DNA of 64,000 bases, taken from positions 310,001 through 374,000 of the forward strand of contig NZ_CP062163.1 of assembly GCF_014844095.1 (NCBI RefSeq), given 5' to 3'. The translations under genes and the position numbers were made by a program. Below, piece after piece: positions 15,865 through 24,482 of this stretch. Under the pieces are notes generated by a model that did not search any database, had not been told where the DNA came from, and was given only the letters and a program-made list of their open reading frames with translations. Each line of letters begins with the position of its first letter. Positions within the stretch are counted from its first letter, which is position 1. Origin of the DNA: Brevibacillus sp. JNUCC-41. GTDB lineage: Bacteria > Bacillota > Bacilli > Bacillales > DSM-1321.

Positions 15865-17448
15865 TCAATTGTTAAGGAGTGCTTCTTCCCTTTTCCGTAA
15901 ATCCACCCGTTTGATTTTACCTGATGTCGTTTTGGGCAGTTCTTCTAAAAATTCGATTTTCCTTGGATATTTATATGGGGCAGTCAATTCCTTCACGTGC
16001 GTTTGGAGCGTCTGGATCAAGCCTTGACTGTTCGGATCGATATCCTCCATCAAGACTACATATGCCTTGACCACATTTCCCCTTATTTCATCAGGACTTG
16101 CTATAACGGCACACTCTTTAACAAATGGATGCTTCACGAGTGCATCTTCCACTTCAAACGGTCCAATCGTATATCCCGAGCTGATGATGATATCATCAGA
16201 TCGACCCTCAAACCAGAAATAACCATCTTCATCCTTTTTCGCTTGGTCACCGGTAATATAATAGTCCCCGCGGAACTGCTGTGATGTCCGCTCCGGATCT
16301 TTAAAATATTCTTTAAATAGAGCAGGTGTATCTACATGTACGGCAATATCCCCCACTACGCCAGGAGAACAAGGTTTGCCTGAATCATCAATGATTTCCA
16401 CATGGTTGCCCGGAGTCGGTTTGCCCATGGAGCCCAATTTAATATCCATGCCTTTCGTTACCCCTACCAACAGGGTATTTTCGGTCTGTCCATAACCATC
16501 ACGCACTTCAATATGGAAATGGTTTTTAAAGACCTCGAACACTTTTTGATTTAAAGGCTCTCCCGCTGATACAGCACTATGAAGATGGGATAAATCATAG
16601 TCATCAAGGTTATCCGCCTTTGCCATCAATCGATACTCGGTCGGCGTGCAGCATAATGCATTCACTTTGTAGTCCTGAAGCAGCTGAAGATATTTTTTCG
16701 CCTCGAACTTCCCATGATAGGCAAGACCGGTCGCTCCCGTTCCTAGAACCGCCAGGAAAGGACTCCAGATCCACTTTTGCCACCCTGGGCCTGCCGTTGC
16801 CCAAACCACATCCGTTTCGCTTATGCCAAGCCAGTTTGCCGCAGACGTTTTCAAATGGGCATAAGCCCATCCATGTGTATGGACGACCCCTTTTGGATTT
16901 CCTGTCGTTCCGGAAGTATATGATAAGAACGCCATATCCTCACTCTTCGTGTCGGCCATGGGCAGCTGATCTGATTCCTCATCGGCAAGCTCATTCAAAT
17001 CCAGCCAATTTTCGATTCGTTTTCCGATTGAAAATTTGAGGAGGCTTTCCGCCCCTTCTACTTCATTCAATTCATGAGTATATTCATGGTAACTGATGAT
17101 TCCTTTGACATCACCATGGTTGACTCGATACTGCAAGTCCTTCGCACGAAGCATTTCGGAACAAGGTATGACAATCATGCCAATTTTCAATGCGGCTAAA
17201 TACACTTGATAAGCTTCCACCAAACGAGGGATTATGATAAGGACCGTATCACCTTTACCCAGTCCTTTTTTCTTGAAGGCATTTCCGATTTTATTTGCAC
17301 TTTTTAATAAGTTCTCATATGTAAGTTGTTTTTTATCCCCGTTTTCGTTCTCCCAGAGGACGGCAACTTTTTCTGGATCTTTTGCAAAACGTTCCATTTC
17401 ACTAACTAAGTTGTAATGTTCCGGAGCCAATAAGTCTTCACGCTTCAT
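15865..17448 (-). CDS. mbcS: Medium/branched-chain acyl-CoA synthetase (MbcS, YtcI)
   Basis: 527 residues from the ATG at 17448, behind GGAGGGG; the in-frame TTG upstream lies inside that site. AMP-forming acyl-CoA ligase: P-loop-like LSYTSGTTGNPKGVVHTHGW (about 165-184), DGYGQTE (about 303), FEGRSDDIIISSGYTIGPFEVE, and the C-terminal PKTTSGKIKR with the catalytic Lys (about 515). In B. subtilis the homologue activates branched short-chain acids such as 2-methylbutyrate. Its place next to the SASP gene matches B. subtilis ytcI-sspA. Confidence 0.92.
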   Translation of the reverse strand: MKREDLLAPEHYNLVSEMERFAKDPEKVAVLWENENGDKKQLTYENLLKSANKIGNAFKKKGLGKGDTVLIIIPRLVEAYQVYLAALKIGMIVIPCSEMLRAKDLQYRVNHGDVKGIISYHEYTHELNEVEGAESLLKFSIGKRIENWLDLNELADEESDQLPMADTKSEDMAFLSYTSGTTGNPKGVVHTHGWAYAHLKTSAANWLGISETDVVWATAGPGWQKWIWSPFLAVLGTGATGLAYHGKFEAKKYLQLLQDYKVNALCCTPTEYRLMAKADNLDDYDLSHLHSAVSAGEPLNQKVFEVFKNHFHIEVRDGYGQTENTLLVGVTKGMDIKLGSMGKPTPGNHVEIIDDSGKPCSPGVVGDIAVHVDTPALFKEYFKDPERTSQQFRGDYYITGDQAKKDEDGYFWFEGRSDDIIISSGYTIGPFEVEDALVKHPFVKECAVIASPDEIRGNVVKAYVVLMEDIDPNSQGLIQTLQTHVKELTAPYKYPRKIEFLEELPKTTSGKIKRVDLRKREEALLNN

Positions 17449-17533
17449 ATTCTTCCCCTCCAATTATGAACTCTTAGTACCTACTCATTATACAAGATAC
17501 TTCTCTAATATTTCTATTTATTTTTACAATTAA

Positions 17534-17569
17534 ATAAAGAGAGTGGGTGTTAGAACCCGCCCTCTGTAG
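17534..17569 (-). terminator. Decayed duplicate of the SASP terminator
   Basis: 34 of 36 bases match the terminator at 18076-18111. The two changes weaken the stem (one A-C mismatch and one G-T pair), so it is the decayed copy. It lies 542 bases beyond the intact one. Confidence 0.8.
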
Positions 17570-17620
17570 ACTGTAGTCAAATTCGATGAACATCCAGTTT
17601 TCACTAAAAAAACCGTTCCA

Positions 17621-17729
17621 GTTGATTTCAGAAATCCGCCGACTGTCTGCCAAGCCTCATCAAAGCAAGCGTCTGTGGGGTCTCGGCCTGCCAGTTTTTC
17701 AAGCAGGGGTGTCGCAAATTTCTTCAATC
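17621..17729 (+). repeat. Degenerate copy of the GTTGATT/AATCAAC repeat element
   Basis: Starts with GTTGATTTC and shares blocks GCCTCATC...AAGC, GTCTGTGGGGTCT and GCAGGGGTGTCGCAAATTTC with the element at 63661-63785, in the same orientation. Heavily mutated. Confidence 0.6.
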
Positions 17730-17831
17730 CTGTGAGTTTTCATTTAACAATGAAATACCCAAAGTGTAATCATTTCTTAATCAAAGTTAGGGATGAGACC
17801 AAACTATAGTTTTTTCTTAAAAAAACAATCC

Positions 17832-17962
17832 AGTTGATTGGAACGGAAGGTACGAGACTCCTGCGGGAAAAGCGTGTCCAAGGGAGACCCCACAGGCGCA
17901 AAGAGCGCCGAGGAGGCTCCCGGACCGCCCGCGGAAAGCGAGTGCCTGGAGAGGAAACCAAC
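17832..17962 (-). repeat. GTTGATT/AATCAAC repeat element, inverted relative to its neighbour
   Basis: 131 bases from GTTGATTGG to GGAAACCAAC with internal GC-rich blocks (GAGACTCCTGCGGGA, GGGAGACCCCACAGGCGC, GCGGAAAGCGAGTGCC). It is the reverse complement of the 63661 copy with about the same length. No coding capacity; non-autonomous element or structural repeat. Confidence 0.8.
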
Positions 17963-18071
17963 GTCCTAGCTGATTTCATATTATATAAAACAGTTAAAAA
18001 TCATGTAGTATATCTAAATCTTGTTTAATATAATGGTTCACACTTTATCGGCCGCCACGAATTTTGTCAAC

Positions 18072-18111
18072 AAAAATAAAGAGAGCGGGTGTTAGAACCC
18101 GCTCTCTGTAG
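18072..18111 (-). terminator. Terminator of the SASP gene
   Basis: AGAGAGCGGG (18080-18089) and CCCGCTCTCT (18098-18107) form a perfect 10-bp stem; minus-strand T run follows. It lies 14 bases after the SASP stop. Confidence 0.9.
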
Positions 18112-18125
18112 CCATGTTTATTAAA

Positions 18126-18332
18126 TTATCTGTTGAATCCTCCGCCTAATTGTTGTTCAGCCATTTGAACAAGGCGTTTTGTGATTTCTCCACCAACTGA
18201 ACCGTTAGCGCGAGATGTTGTGTCGGCACCAAGTTGTACGCCGAATTCTGAAGCGATTTCATATTTCATTTGCTCTAGAGCTTGTTCAACTCCAGGTACC
18301 AATAATTCGTTTGAGCTGTTGTTGTTTGCCAT
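18126..18332 (-). CDS. sspA: Alpha/beta-type small acid-soluble spore protein
   Basis: 68-residue DNA-binding SASP that coats forespore DNA and protects it from UV and other damage. The two conserved blocks are visible: [17 protein letters not shown] (about 25-41) containing the GPR protease site after E-I-A-S-E, and [17 protein letters not shown] (about 43-59). Start ATG at 18332 with AAGGAGGTG. The place beside thiI matches B. subtilis sspA, though paralogue naming is uncertain. A SigG-like promoter sits just upstream. Confidence 0.95.
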   Translation of the reverse strand: MANNNSSNELLVPGVEQALEQMKYEIASEFGVQLGADTTSRANGSVGGEITKRLVQMAEQQLGGGFNR

Positions 18333-18356
18333 GTGTTTTTCACCTCCTTGTGATTA

Positions 18357-18386
18357 TAGAGTGTGTTAAAACACATGGCTTCATTC
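18357..18386 (-). promoter_or_regulatory. Candidate SigG promoter of the SASP gene
   Basis: On the minus strand GAATGA (18381-18386) and CACTCTA (18357-18363) are 17 bases apart, close to the forespore SigG consensus. The implied leader is only about 18 bases, just enough for the ribosome-binding site, which lowers confidence. Confidence 0.35.
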
Positions 18387-18414
18387 GCACAATTTTATTG
18401 GTAATTACAGGATA

Positions 18415-19626
18415 TTAAAATAGGTCTTCCATCGCTTCTTCCTTATCGAAAGTCTGACCAGGTTTAACCGTTAATATTTCAGTTTCGGAGACCGCTTTTT
18501 CAATCAAGGATTCAAAGTCGACGAAGCTTTCATAGTAATTGACTTTTTCACGTTTCGGTTTCGTTTTTGGGCTTGCCGGCGTAAAGACCGTACAGCAATC
18601 CTCGTACGGCAGATTGGATATTTCAAAAGTATCGAGCTCTCTCGCAATTTTGATGATTTCTGTCTTATCCATGGTAATCAGCGGACGCAGGATCGGTGTA
18701 TTCGTCACCTCATTGATGGCAAACATGCTGCTCATCGTCTGGCTCGCAACCTGTCCAAGGCTTTCACCGGTAATCAGTGCCATGGCTTCTTCCTTTTCAC
18801 GGATTCGATCGGCGACCCGCATCATTAAACGCCGGGTTGTAGTCATTGAGTAGTTTTCCGGGATTTGTTTTTGAATCAATAATTGGATTTCCGTAAATGG
18901 AACGATATGCACTTTCATGCTTCCATTTATTTCTGCAAGCTTGCCTGCCAAATCAATGACCTTTTGGCGTGAACGTTCGCTTGTGAACGGCGGGCTATAA
19001 AAATGGATCGCTTCCACGTCCAATCCCCGTTTCATCGAAAGGAATCCCGCAACAGGGCTATCAATCCCGCCTGAAAGCATCAGCATCGCCTTCCCGCTTG
19101 AACCGAATGGAAGACCGCCTGCCCCCTGGATGATTTCACCTGTCAAATACACGGCTTCGCGTCTCACTTCCACTAGCAGGTTCAAATCAGGGTTCTTTAC
19201 ATCCACTTTTAAATCTTCTGTATTTCGAAGTAAATGCCCGCCGATTGCCCTGTTAATTTCATCTGTATTATATGGAAAATCCTTATCCGCGCGTTTTGTC
19301 GTGATTTTGAACGTGTTCACCTCTTCAAGAGTATGATTAAGATAATACAGTGCTGCATTTTTCATCACTTCCAGATCACGCTCTATTTTTATTGCAGGGC
19401 TTAATGACTGAATTCCAAAAATGCCTTTCAACCGCTCAATGACAGGCTTATGGTCCGCACCGTTCAGGAGAACGTACATCCGCTCCCTGTTGGCAGTGAG
19501 CACTACACCTTCTATATCTTTTAAACTCCAGCGGATATGTGCCTTCATTTTGTCTACAAAGCCTTTGCGGTTTCTTTTTTTCGTGGAGATTTCTCCATAA
19601 CGGATAATTATATGATCAAATTTCAT
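18415..19626 (-). CDS. thiI: tRNA 4-thiouridine synthase ThiI
   Basis: 403 residues: N-terminal ferredoxin-like and THUMP domains (about 1-165), then an adenylating PP-loop domain with LMLSGGIDSPVAG (about 183-195). It adds sulfur to U8 of tRNA and can feed thiamine thiazole synthesis. It lacks the C-terminal rhodanese domain of the E. coli protein, normal for Bacillus, where the partner desulfurase NifZ supplies sulfur. The start overlaps the nifZ stop by four bases (ATGA), which fits a dedicated pair. Confidence 0.97.
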   Translation of the reverse strand: MKFDHIIIRYGEISTKKRNRKGFVDKMKAHIRWSLKDIEGVVLTANRERMYVLLNGADHKPVIERLKGIFGIQSLSPAIKIERDLEVMKNAALYYLNHTLEEVNTFKITTKRADKDFPYNTDEINRAIGGHLLRNTEDLKVDVKNPDLNLLVEVRREAVYLTGEIIQGAGGLPFGSSGKAMLMLSGGIDSPVAGFLSMKRGLDVEAIHFYSPPFTSERSRQKVIDLAGKLAEINGSMKVHIVPFTEIQLLIQKQIPENYSMTTTRRLMMRVADRIREKEEAMALITGESLGQVASQTMSSMFAINEVTNTPILRPLITMDKTEIIKIARELDTFEISNLPYEDCCTVFTPASPKTKPKREKVNYYESFVDFESLIEKAVSETEILTVKPGQTFDKEEAMEDLF

Positions 19627-20771
19627 TTTGCAACCCTCATTATTTTTTCTAAATTAGCGACTATTTTCTGTATCGCCGCCAGAACTTGCTTTGCTTCTTC
19701 CATTTCATTTCCATAGGTAGTACTGATCCGGATGACGCTTTCGGAACGGGCTGTATTATGGAACATTGCATCCACCGTTTTGCTTACCGTCCTTTTTTTC
19801 GAAGAACAGGCACTGGTCGTCGAAACATATATTCCTTCCGATTCAAGTGCATGCAGCAATACCTCGGATTTAAGCCCCGGAACGGAAAAATTCACAATAT
19901 GGGGTGCACCCTCTTCAGGACTGTTAACCATTACCCCGTCCATTTCCTTCAAGCCTTTATATAAATATGTTTTGATTTGCTGCAGCTTATCAAGATACAG
20001 CAATTGATTGTTCATGCTAATACGCAAAGCCTTCGATAGGGCGACGATTCCTGCAACATTTTCAGTGCCGCTCCTGATTTTCGTTTCTTGATTGCCACCA
20101 TGGAAAAGCGGATCGACCCGAACGCCTTCACGAACATAAAGGATGCCCGTCCCCTTCAAGCCGTGAACCTTATGGCCGGAAATTGTACATAAATCCACAT
20201 TGGCTTCGCGCAATGATAACGAAACTTTGCCTGTTCCCTGTACATTATCGACATGAAAGAGCACGTTTGGGTATTGTTTTAACAATTTGCCAATTTCAGC
20301 AATCGGCTGTATCGAGCCAACTTCATTATTAACATGCATGACGGAAACCAAAATGGTATCTTCCCTCAATGCTTCCTTAAGATCCGTTACATCAATTTGC
20401 CCACATTCGTTAACGGGAAGATATGTGATCTCATAGCCCATTTTCGTCAATGATTGGCATGCATCTTCAACAGAAGGATGTTCAATCGCAGTCGTGATTA
20501 TGTGTTTGCCGCGATTTCCCTGAGATTGGGCGGCCCCTTTGATGGCAAGATTATTTCCTTCCGTCCCCCCGGAAGTGAAATATATTTCCGAACTCTTCAC
20601 CTTTAGTAAATCAGCGACCTGCTTTCTTGCAGCGGAAAGCAGTTTTTCGGATTGCACCCCAAGTCCATGAAGCGAAGAGGGATTCCCGAAATAGTCCGAA
20701 GTAACCTTCATGAATGATTCGATTACTTCGGGATATGGTTTTGTTGTTGCACTATTATCAAAATAAATCAT
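19623..20771 (-). CDS. nifZ: Cysteine desulfurase NifZ (partner of ThiI)
   Basis: 382 residues from the ATG at 20771, with GGAAGGTG five bases upstream. PLP enzyme that mobilises sulfur from cysteine to its own active-site Cys and on to ThiI. IYFDNSATTKPYP opens the protein; the PLP Lys is in TISGHKVHGLKGTG (about 200); the active Cys is in STTSACSSKKRT (about 325). Length and position fit the ThiI-coupled short desulfurase rather than the general SufS. In B. subtilis braB follows upstream; it is absent here. Confidence 0.96.
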   Translation of the reverse strand: MIYFDNSATTKPYPEVIESFMKVTSDYFGNPSSLHGLGVQSEKLLSAARKQVADLLKVKSSEIYFTSGGTEGNNLAIKGAAQSQGNRGKHIITTAIEHPSVEDACQSLTKMGYEITYLPVNECGQIDVTDLKEALREDTILVSVMHVNNEVGSIQPIAEIGKLLKQYPNVLFHVDNVQGTGKVSLSLREANVDLCTISGHKVHGLKGTGILYVREGVRVDPLFHGGNQETKIRSGTENVAGIVALSKALRISMNNQLLYLDKLQQIKTYLYKGLKEMDGVMVNSPEEGAPHIVNFSVPGLKSEVLLHALESEGIYVSTTSACSSKKRTVSKTVDAMFHNTARSESVIRISTTYGNEMEEAKQVLAAIQKIVANLEKIMRVAK

Positions 20772-20976
20772 GGGTTCACCTTCCATGTTTTTGTATCTAT
20801 GATGGTCACTCTACTGAATATAAGTTTGAATGTTGCTGTTGCAACTTCTAATATTAACATAATTGAATTTGAAAGAGAATGTAAAACACTGGTCCACTGA
20901 AATGATAGGAGACCTGCTTTTTTTAGTCCCGCAGAACGATTTAACTTCCTGCCTAGTCTATTGCAGCGTCCTGTAA

Positions 20977-21006
20977 AAGAAAAAACCCGCCATGGCGGGT
21001 TTTTTA
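20977..21006 (-). terminator. Terminator of ezrA
   Basis: AAAAAACCCGCC and GGCGGGTTTTTT surround a three-base loop; T run on the minus strand overlaps the last bases of ezrA. Confidence 0.9.
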
Positions 21007-22698
21007 GGAAAGGACTTCTTCTATGTTCGTCCCGATTTTTCGTAAACTGCCTGGGTCGACCTTTTCTATGGCCGTGGCTGCCGTTTCCAAGGCGGCTTGA
21101 TATTCGTAGCTTCGGAATTTGGCCTCGGCCTCCCTAAGGCTCTCGGCTACCATATCGTGACTGCTGCGATAGCGATTTCCGAATTGGATCACCTTTTCGG
21201 CCAAATACATATGTTCAATCAATTCATTGGCTTTTTCGTGGACCTTATTCACCTGTTGAACCGCCTTTTCCAAGTAAATATAAACAGCGGCCATGTCAAG
21301 CGGCTTTTCTTCAAGTTTCCCCTGAACATCGTCCATGCTTTCTTTGGCGTCCTGAAGCACCACTTTATATTCTTCTGGAAGACCTGGAATATTGCTTTTT
21401 GCAATTAAACGTCCAGTATCGACCATTTTGCGCTTCAATTCGGCCAATGCATCCCTGGCATCCATTTCATCTTTTCGCAAAGCCTGTAATTTAAGGGTAA
21501 AGTCTTTCTGATTTTCCTGCAATTCCTTCAGCTGTTCCGACAGTCCCTGCATCTCTTCGCTGATAAGGGAGCTTGCCATCACATTATCCTCCATTTTCAA
21601 GACAAGCAATTGATGGCGTTTCGAAATCTGGGCAATCTGCTTTTCCATTTTCCGTTGTGCATCAAGCTCATTTTCCGTCAAATGATAGGTGTGTTGAACA
21701 TGTATGGTTTCAACTTTAAGTTTATCGTTTTCATATTCAAGGTCACTTAACGTTTTTCTGAGAACTTCATCATTTTTCAAGATATACTGTTTTGAAAGTA
21801 CTTCTTTTTCCAAAAGGTCATAAAGAACCTCGATGCTTTCGCGCATTTCTTTAATGCCTTTTTCCACGGCTTCCGTTTCGGCATTGTCCAATTGTGTTTT
21901 ATAAAGTTCCAGTTCTTCCTCAAGCCGTGATATTTCCTGCTCGAATTGGATATGGCTCAACAGATACCCTTGTCCTGACATCTCCTCATAACCATCCTTC
22001 AATTCCTGAAGCTGGGAATGCAGCTCTGATTGGCTATCCAACAATAATTTTGGGAGCATTTCCATTTTAACTGACAGAACCGCCAATTTTTCCTTAATGG
22101 ATAGAACTAGCTCCCTCGCATTCAAATAATTGCCGTTCACGGTCTCTTCTTCATACTTCTGGAGGATTTGCAATACTTCATCCAAGGAATTTTCCAGCTT
22201 ATCAGCCGCTTTCCCATAATTATGCCTGTGCGCAAGCAGGGATTTCTTCAATTGACGGTAGGATTCTTTGATATCCTCAATTTCCAATCGATTCTTTTCC
22301 TCACTGCCTACGAGTTCATTCAGTTCATATAAGATCTTTTTGATCATTTCCTCGATTTCATTCAGCTTGACTGTAATTTTGCGCTGTACCTCTTTTGATC
22401 GGCTGAAACGGTATTTATCGACGAATTCCTCGGCATCGAATAAAAGCTCTTCGACTTCGGGCATATGATCCGTAATGATGGCGTCCCATTCAATTCGCCA
22501 GTTTTCGAACATTTCCTCTGTTTCACCTGTCATGTTCAATTGTTTGACTTTAGAAAGCTCTTCCAGCACGGGGCGGTGCGTGATGCTTATTTTCCAGGAT
22601 TCCAGTCGATCGATTTCTTTAAAATATCTCTTTTTGAAAAAATAACCCCAAATGATGAAAATCAAAATTAATACAATTACCCCAATTATGTAATCCAT
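21004..22698 (-). CDS. ezrA: Septation ring formation regulator EzrA
   Basis: 564 residues, the typical EzrA length. One N-terminal membrane helix (about 3-21, IIGVIVLILIFIIWGYFF) is followed by long coiled-coil, spectrin-like repeats rich in Glu, Lys and Leu to the end. Anchored at the membrane, it limits FtsZ ring assembly away from midcell and helps coordinate PBP1 with the divisome. Monocistronic, divergent from hisJ. Start ATG at 22698 with AGGGGG. Confidence 0.96.
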   Translation of the reverse strand: MDYIIGVIVLILIFIIWGYFFKKRYFKEIDRLESWKISITHRPVLEELSKVKQLNMTGETEEMFENWRIEWDAIITDHMPEVEELLFDAEEFVDKYRFSRSKEVQRKITVKLNEIEEMIKKILYELNELVGSEEKNRLEIEDIKESYRQLKKSLLAHRHNYGKAADKLENSLDEVLQILQKYEEETVNGNYLNARELVLSIKEKLAVLSVKMEMLPKLLLDSQSELHSQLQELKDGYEEMSGQGYLLSHIQFEQEISRLEEELELYKTQLDNAETEAVEKGIKEMRESIEVLYDLLEKEVLSKQYILKNDEVLRKTLSDLEYENDKLKVETIHVQHTYHLTENELDAQRKMEKQIAQISKRHQLLVLKMEDNVMASSLISEEMQGLSEQLKELQENQKDFTLKLQALRKDEMDARDALAELKRKMVDTGRLIAKSNIPGLPEEYKVVLQDAKESMDDVQGKLEEKPLDMAAVYIYLEKAVQQVNKVHEKANELIEHMYLAEKVIQFGNRYRSSHDMVAESLREAEAKFRSYEYQAALETAATAIEKVDPGSLRKIGTNIEEVLS

Positions 22699-22820
22699 GG
22701 TAAGCCCCCTGTTCTAGTCCTTACAGTCTTGCTCGTTTATATATCAATTTTATAAATGTTAAATTTAATGCTTTTATGATACCATGTTAGCAATAATTTT
22801 TGACGAGAAAAATGATTTTT

Positions 22821-22839
22821 TTGTAGAAAATTGCTACAA
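22821..22839. promoter_or_regulatory. Dyad in the hisJ leader
   Basis: TTGTAG (22821-22826) and CTACAA (22834-22839) flank seven bases, 28 bases before the hisJ start. It could be an operator or leader hairpin; I do not recognise the factor. Confidence 0.3.
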
Positions 22840-22866
22840 ATACCTGTTTTTTGGGAGGGAAGAACC

Positions 22867-23670
22867 ATGAAAGCTGACGGTCATGTGCACACTCCGTTTT
22901 GTCCACACGGCTCTACGGATAAATTCGATGAATATATTACGCGGGGAATCGAGCTAGGATTAAAGGAAATCACATTTACGGAACATGCTCCATTGCCAAG
23001 GAATTTTCAAGATCCTACGCCTGAAAAAGACAGCGGCATGGACGCTGCCCTGCTCCTGGATTACTTTCAAGAGCTCCGCGTACTGAAAGAACGCTATAAA
23101 GACAAAATCCTGATCAAAACAGGCCTGGAGGTTGACTTTATAGAGGGGTATGAAAATGAAACAAAAGCATTCCTCGACGAAATCGGTGAATTCCTTGATG
23201 ATAGTATACTTTCCGTCCACTTCATCAAGCATCAAAACAGTTGGCATTGCATCGATTTCAGCGATGATGGGTTTAGTGAGATTGCCAATGAACTAGGTTC
23301 AGTGGAATCGGTTTATACCAAATATTACGATACACTGGAAAAATCAATAGAAGCTGATTTAGGCATATATAAACCAAAACGGATCGGGCACATTACGCTT
23401 GTCCATAAATTCCAGCATCGATATCCGCCGGCATCAAGTTTTGACGAGCGGGTTTACAAGGTTCTCGATATGATCAAGGATCAAAGGTATGAACTGGATT
23501 ATAATGGAGCCGGGCTTGTAAAGCCGCTATGCGGTGAGCCCTATCCCCCTGAACGATTTGCAAAACGTGCTTTAGATCTCGGCATTCCGCTTATTTACGG
23601 TTCCGATGCCCATCAGGCTAAAGATTTGGGTCAGGGCCATCAGGCACTGATTGCAGGGTATAAAGGATAA
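22867..23670 (+). CDS. hisJ: Histidinol-phosphatase (PHP family)
   Basis: 267 residues from the ATG at 22867, with GGGAGG eight bases upstream; the longer frame from 22831 has no site. PHP-domain phosphatase removing phosphate from histidinol phosphate in histidine synthesis. Metal ligands appear in KADGHVHTPFCPHG (about 2-15), FTEHAPLP, GLEVDFIEG and YGSDAHQAKDLG near the end. Stands alone, away from other his genes, as in B. subtilis (ytvP/hisJ). Convergent with refZ, with only one base between the stops. Confidence 0.94.
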   Translation: MKADGHVHTPFCPHGSTDKFDEYITRGIELGLKEITFTEHAPLPRNFQDPTPEKDSGMDAALLLDYFQELRVLKERYKDKILIKTGLEVDFIEGYENETKAFLDEIGEFLDDSILSVHFIKHQNSWHCIDFSDDGFSEIANELGSVESVYTKYYDTLEKSIEADLGIYKPKRIGHITLVHKFQHRYPPASSFDERVYKVLDMIKDQRYELDYNGAGLVKPLCGEPYPPERFAKRALDLGIPLIYGSDAHQAKDLGQGHQALIAGYKG

Positions 23671-23671
23671 C

Positions 23672-24328
23672 TCATGTATACACTTCAGGCCGGCCGGCTA
23701 ACAGTGGCTGGAAGTCTTCGGCATTGAAAAGGGTATCTTGCAGAAAACGTCCGACTTCATTGGCATAAATATTCGTGTAATAGGCTTCCTGCGGGAAGAC
23801 GTGAAGCACCTCCATCGCATAATGGGTATGCAGGACAGGGGCCGTCAATAAACCCTTCAACTGCAGCATATACATGGGAACGGATACTTGCTGGAAACTC
23901 CTGCTCTTGATTCCTTGTTCCAAAATATATTGAAAATAAGACTTTTCCTTAGTAAAATAAGTCGAATGAATTTCGCGGTTTAAATTGGAATCTAGTGAAG
24001 ATTCCCCATATATGAACCGTGCAGCAAGGAAGTTTTCCCTCTGGAAAGCGAGAATATCCTTTACAAGATTCATCAAGCAATGTTGCGGGCCTTTAAGTTC
24101 GAGCAATGTCATGTTCTTCTCAAGGACCAGGATATACTCTTCTAAATAGGAAATGAAGCAGAATTCCAGCAACCCCTGTTTATTCTTGAAATAGTAGGCA
24201 ATATTTGCAGCGTTCACTTTCGCTTTATTTGCAATATCCCGTATGGATGTAGCATGATAGCCTTTTAAATGAAATAAATGCAATGCAGCTTCCACAATGG
24301 CTTGTTTCGTTGGCGTCTGGCGATTCAT
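23672..24328 (-). CDS. refZ: TetR-family regulator RefZ
   Basis: 218 residues. An N-terminal TetR helix-turn-helix (YHATSIRDIANKAKVNAANI, about 24-43) then YYFKNKQGLLE, followed by a helical ligand/effector domain. In B. subtilis RefZ (YttP) binds motifs near the origin and affects Z-ring placement during sporulation. Position between hisJ and ytsP is the same. A dyad at 24355-24365 just upstream may be an autoregulatory site. Confidence 0.9.
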   Translation of the reverse strand: MNRQTPTKQAIVEAALHLFHLKGYHATSIRDIANKAKVNAANIAYYFKNKQGLLEFCFISYLEEYILVLEKNMTLLELKGPQHCLMNLVKDILAFQRENFLAARFIYGESSLDSNLNREIHSTYFTKEKSYFQYILEQGIKSRSFQQVSVPMYMLQLKGLLTAPVLHTHYAMEVLHVFPQEAYYTNIYANEVGRFLQDTLFNAEDFQPLLAGRPEVYT

Positions 24329-24354
24329 TCAGGCAATCCCTCGCTTTCTTTGAG

Positions 24355-24365
24355 ACAAGTCTTGT
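24355..24365. promoter_or_regulatory. ACAAG-T-CTTGT dyad upstream of refZ
   Basis: A perfect 5-bp palindrome around one base, 27 bases before the refZ start. TetR proteins commonly bind their own promoter region, and B. subtilis has a RefZ site at refZ; I cannot confirm that this is the same motif. Confidence 0.3.
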
Positions 24366-24482
24366 GGACTACTTCTTCACGGAAGAGCCTGAATCCTTTA
24401 GTAATTTCTCGACAATTTCCCAACAATAAAGCATCATGATTAGATAGTGCTGTAAAAATATGCGGAAGACAGGTGAACGCTT

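Larger units (their letters stand above)
17449..18125. other. 677-base region of repeats and a duplicated terminator
   Basis: Holds a decayed copy of the SASP terminator (17534-17569), two oppositely oriented repeat elements (17621-17729 and 17832-17962) and the intact SASP terminator (18076-18111). Short open frames here read through the repeats and are not supported as genes. A TATAAT-like -10 for mbcS lies close to its start. Confidence 0.75.

Noticed and set aside
17530-18028. Open frames of 60-70 codons on both strands in the SASP-mbcS gap
   Set aside because: They translate repeat elements and terminator sequence, lack ribosome-binding sites and do not resemble proteins.
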